Shown here piece by piece: positions 6,283-8,161 of a stretch of 8,161 nt of DNA. The notes beneath the pieces are model-generated. The model worked only from the letters and a program-made list of their open reading frames with translations. It was not told the origin of the DNA and made no database searches. The stretch comes from Ruminiclostridium sp. Its GTDB lineage: Bacteria > Bacillota_A > Clostridia > Oscillospirales > Ruminococcaceae. The number at the start of each line of letters is the position of its first letter. Positions within the stretch are counted from its first letter, which is position 1. Made by a program: the position numbers and the translations under genes. The stretch spans positions 1 to 8,161 of the forward strand of contig JAFZOA010000551.1 in the NCBI GenBank assembly GCA_017550775.1. The letters run 5' to 3'.

Positions 6283-6299
6283 ACATGGGGAGAAAAACA

Positions 6300-7142
6300 A
6301 TGTGCAAAAGCAGTACGGTTGACCGTTATGCGGACATAAAGGAAAAGCTACGCGGATATGCGGCGACGGACAAAGATATCCGCGCGGTAGTCGCGATAGG
6401 CTCGTCCACAAGGGACGATGCTCCCTCAGACGAGTATTCCGACCTTGACCTCATAATTGCCACAGCCGCACCGGAAAAATGGTTCTCCGGAGAGTACCCG
6501 GGTCTGCTCGGCAAGGTGGAGATATCCTTCATAGAGCCTACGCTCGGCGGGGGTAAGGAACGCCGGTGCATTTACGACAGTTACCGCGATGTCGATATGA
6601 TAGTATTCACTCCGGAACAGTTCGACAGGGCGCTTGAAGAGGGCGTTGCGGAGTGGGTGATGAACCGTGGGTATAAGTTCCTCTACGACGCGGACGACTA
6701 TGCCGGAAGGGCGGAAAAGTACGTAAGGCGGGAAGTCCGCGGTCCCGAAATGTCCGAGGAGGAGTTTGTGAACACGGTGAACGACTTCTACTTCCACAAC
6801 ATCTGGGCGTACAAGAAGCTTCGCCGCGGGGAGCTGTGGTCGGCGAAAATGTGCATAGACTCGTACCTGAAGACCCGCCTGCTGAGTATCATCGAGCAGT
6901 ATCATAAGCTCGGCGGCGCGGACGTGTGGCATGACGGACGGTTCATAGACCGCTGGGCGGAGCGGTCGGTTACGGAGGAGCTTAAAAGGTGCTTTGCGCA
7001 CTATGACACAGAGGACTGCATATCGGCGCTCAGAGCAACGCACGCTCTGTTTGCCCGGCTTGCCTCGGCGGTCGCGGAAAAACGCGGGTTCAGATACCCG
7101 GCGGAAGCCGGGAAGTACGCGGCGGAATACCTTGAACAATAA
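6300..7142 (+). CDS. Aminoglycoside 6-adenylyltransferase-like nucleotidyltransferase
   Basis: A protein of the streptomycin 6-adenylyltransferase (ANT(6)/AadE/AadK) family. Proven members inactivate streptomycin by transferring AMP from ATP, in the cytosol. Seen in 280 residues: GSS (34-36), DEYSDLDLI (44-52) with the metal-binding Asp48 and Asp50, the probable third carboxylate in YRDVDM (95-100), and a helical C-terminal half with the family's LRxxHxLFxxxxxxVAxxxxxxYP-like pattern (about 244-267). Overall similarity to resistance enzymes is partial, so the true substrate may be another small molecule. I chose the ATG at 6300 because GGGGAG (6287-6292) lies 7 nt upstream; the in-frame ATG at 6285 has no ribosome binding site and would add five residues. 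It lies 17 nt behind the second CPBP gene and is followed by a terminator. Confidence 0.82.
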   Translation: MCKSSTVDRYADIKEKLRGYAATDKDIRAVVAIGSSTRDDAPSDEYSDLDLIIATAAPEKWFSGEYPGLLGKVEISFIEPTLGGGKERRCIYDSYRDVDMIVFTPEQFDRALEEGVAEWVMNRGYKFLYDADDYAGRAEKYVRREVRGPEMSEEEFVNTVNDFYFHNIWAYKKLRRGELWSAKMCIDSYLKTRLLSIIEQYHKLGGADVWHDGRFIDRWAERSVTEELKRCFAHYDTEDCISALRATHALFARLASAVAEKRGFRYPAEAGKYAAEYLEQ

Positions 7143-7146
7143 GAAT

Positions 7147-7182
7147 AGCGATATTGGTTTTTAGCCAATATCGCTTTTGTTT
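7147..7182 (+). terminator. Strong factor-independent terminator, possibly used from both sides
   Basis: AGCGATATTGG (7147-7157) pairs perfectly with CCAATATCGCT (7165-7175), an 11-bp stem with a 7-nt loop, followed by TTTGTTT on the plus strand. It starts 4 nt after the nucleotidyltransferase stop. On the minus strand the same stem is followed by ATTCTTATT, a weaker T-rich tract, so it may also end the convergent gene on the right, whose stop is 12 nt away. Confidence 0.9.
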
Positions 7183-7193
7183 AGAGATGCACT

Positions 7194-8161
7194 TTAGTAG
7201 GATACTATATCCCCGTCCGAGAGACCGCTCAGAATGACGGTATAGCTGTCCACGGTCTTTCCCGCTTCCACGGGCACGCGCACCCGTTCGCCGTTCTCGT
7301 CTATGTAGCAGTATGTCTCGCCGGAATACTGCAATACCGCCTTTTCCGGCACGCACAGCACGTTGTAGTCGCGGTAGCTCGTTACTATCACCGAGCCCCA
7401 GCCTGCTGAGGCTATGCTCCCTGCTTCCTCGTTGGCGCGTTCGAGCTCACCGTCGTCGAGCGCTATCACCACGCGGTCAAGCCCGCTCTTCAAGCCCTTC
7501 TCCGGTACCATTACCACCTTCCCGGTGAATGTGCCGGAGGTGCCGAATTTAAGCTTTACCGGCATACCGAACGCGAACAGTTCCTTGCTATCCTTGACCG
7601 TCACATATACCTCGTCCGGCTTTGCGACGGTGCATACAGCCTGTCCGGCGGTCACAGTCTCGCCGGCTTTGAGCTTCTCCGCGCTCCAGATCACACAGTC
7701 ATACGGCGCTCTGACGGTACACAGGCCGATGCGGTACTGTATCAGCTCAAGCCGCTTGGCTTCCTGCTCGTACTCGAGCCGTGCGAGCTCGCTTCCGGAC
7801 GACTTCCAGCGGTTATAGGCGCTGTCCGTGATGATCTGCTGATTGCGAAGCTCATAGTCGAACTCCGACGAGTCGAATACCGCGATCACATCGCCCTCGC
7901 TCAACCGGTCGCCCTTCTTCACATTGTATTCGAGAACGTTGGTGTCGTACGGCACGGAAAGCTTCTCCGAATAGATGTAATCCACCTCCGCGCCGACGGT
8001 GGTGAACTCCTCAACGTCAAACCTTTCGGCGGCTGCGGTGGTGAAGCTCCCGCCGGCGGAGTCCGCGCCGAGTATCGGTATCTTTATCTCCGCTTCTGCG
8101 GCTTCACGCGCACAGCCTGTCATCAATGCAGCCGCGATAAGAAGCGCCGCCGAAGTCATGA
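7194..8161 (-). CDS. HlyD/AcrA/MacA-type membrane fusion lipoprotein (efflux adaptor), N-terminus probably cut
   Basis: A periplasmic-adaptor-type protein which in Gram-positive bacteria is tethered outside the membrane and works with an ABC exporter or similar pump. Counting from the ATG at 8159 (321 residues): a hydrophobic segment with lipobox MTGC (Cys16); first lipoyl half VLEYNVKKGDRLSEGD (75-90); a short helical hairpin (about 98-145); second lipoyl half CTVRAPYDCVI (147-157); then beta-barrel and membrane-proximal regions ending in LSGLSDGDIVSY. The short hairpin is usual for adaptors without an outer-membrane partner. The visible start lacks the positive residues expected before a signal-peptide core, so the true start is probably a few codons beyond the right edge. 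The gene ends at the shared terminator, so any ABC partner must lie upstream, outside the window. Confidence 0.85.
   Translation of the reverse strand, partial: MTSAALLIAAALMTGCAREAAEAEIKIPILGADSAGGSFTTAAAERFDVEEFTTVGAEVDYIYSEKLSVPYDTNVLEYNVKKGDRLSEGDVIAVFDSSEFDYELRNQQIITDSAYNRWKSSGSELARLEYEQEAKRLELIQYRIGLCTVRAPYDCVIWSAEKLKAGETVTAGQAVCTVAKPDEVYVTVKDSKELFAFGMPVKLKFGTSGTFTGKVVMVPEKGLKSGLDRVVIALDDGELERANEEAGSIASAGWGSVIVTSYRDYNVLCVPEKAVLQYSGETYCYIDENGERVRVPVEAGKTVDSYTVILSGLSDGDIVSY

Noticed and set aside
6285..6299. ATG start at 6285 for the nucleotidyltransferase
   Set aside because: There is no ribosome binding site before it, whereas GGGGAG is well spaced for the ATG at 6300.
5458..7139. Long minus-strand frames (246 and 237 codons) opposite the second CPBP and nucleotidyltransferase genes
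   Set aside because: Both lie opposite genes with intact catalytic motifs and have compositions typical of complement frames.

Overview
The window looks like a chromosomal piece of a moderately high-GC Gram-positive bacterium, most likely a gut Clostridia member of the Ruminococcaceae/Oscillospiraceae type. This is inferred from GGAGG-type ribosome binding sites, sigma-A-like promoters, two CPBP membrane protease-like genes, a lipoprotein-type membrane fusion protein, and a second-type SecA. No marker gene fixes the taxon, so the assignment is tentative.

Layout. The left end (50-2410, minus strand) is a complete, divergent SecA-family ATPase of 786 residues, here called SecA2-like. A possible further ORF begins 1 nt after its stop and leaves the window. 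Next comes a 394-bp divergent intergenic region (2411-2804). It holds two back-to-back promoter candidates whose -35 boxes form the arms of one inverted repeat, a leader hairpin, and a long imperfect palindrome. The palindrome is bordered by 7-bp tandem repeats and contains two GC-rich hairpins related by compensatory base changes. This palindrome is the least explained part of the window.

To the right (2805-7142, plus strand) lies a compact four-gene run: glmU (UDP-GlcNAc synthesis for the cell wall), two different CPBP/CAAX-like intramembrane protease-family genes (the second overlaps the first by 4 nt), and an aminoglycoside 6-adenylyltransferase-like nucleotidyltransferase. The last gene may also have its own promoter inside the end of the preceding gene. 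The run ends at a strong hairpin terminator at 7147-7182.

That terminator separates the run from a convergent minus-strand gene (7194 to the right edge). This gene codes for a lipid-anchored periplasmic-adaptor-like (HlyD/AcrA/MacA type) efflux protein whose true N-terminus probably lies just outside the window.

The joint theme is the cell envelope: protein export (SecA2-like), wall precursor supply (GlmU), membrane-embedded proteases and an efflux adaptor. Nothing here shows that these parts form one pathway. I see no CRISPR array, tRNA, rRNA, integrase or transposase gene. Apart from the palindromic element, the gene content is ordinary.
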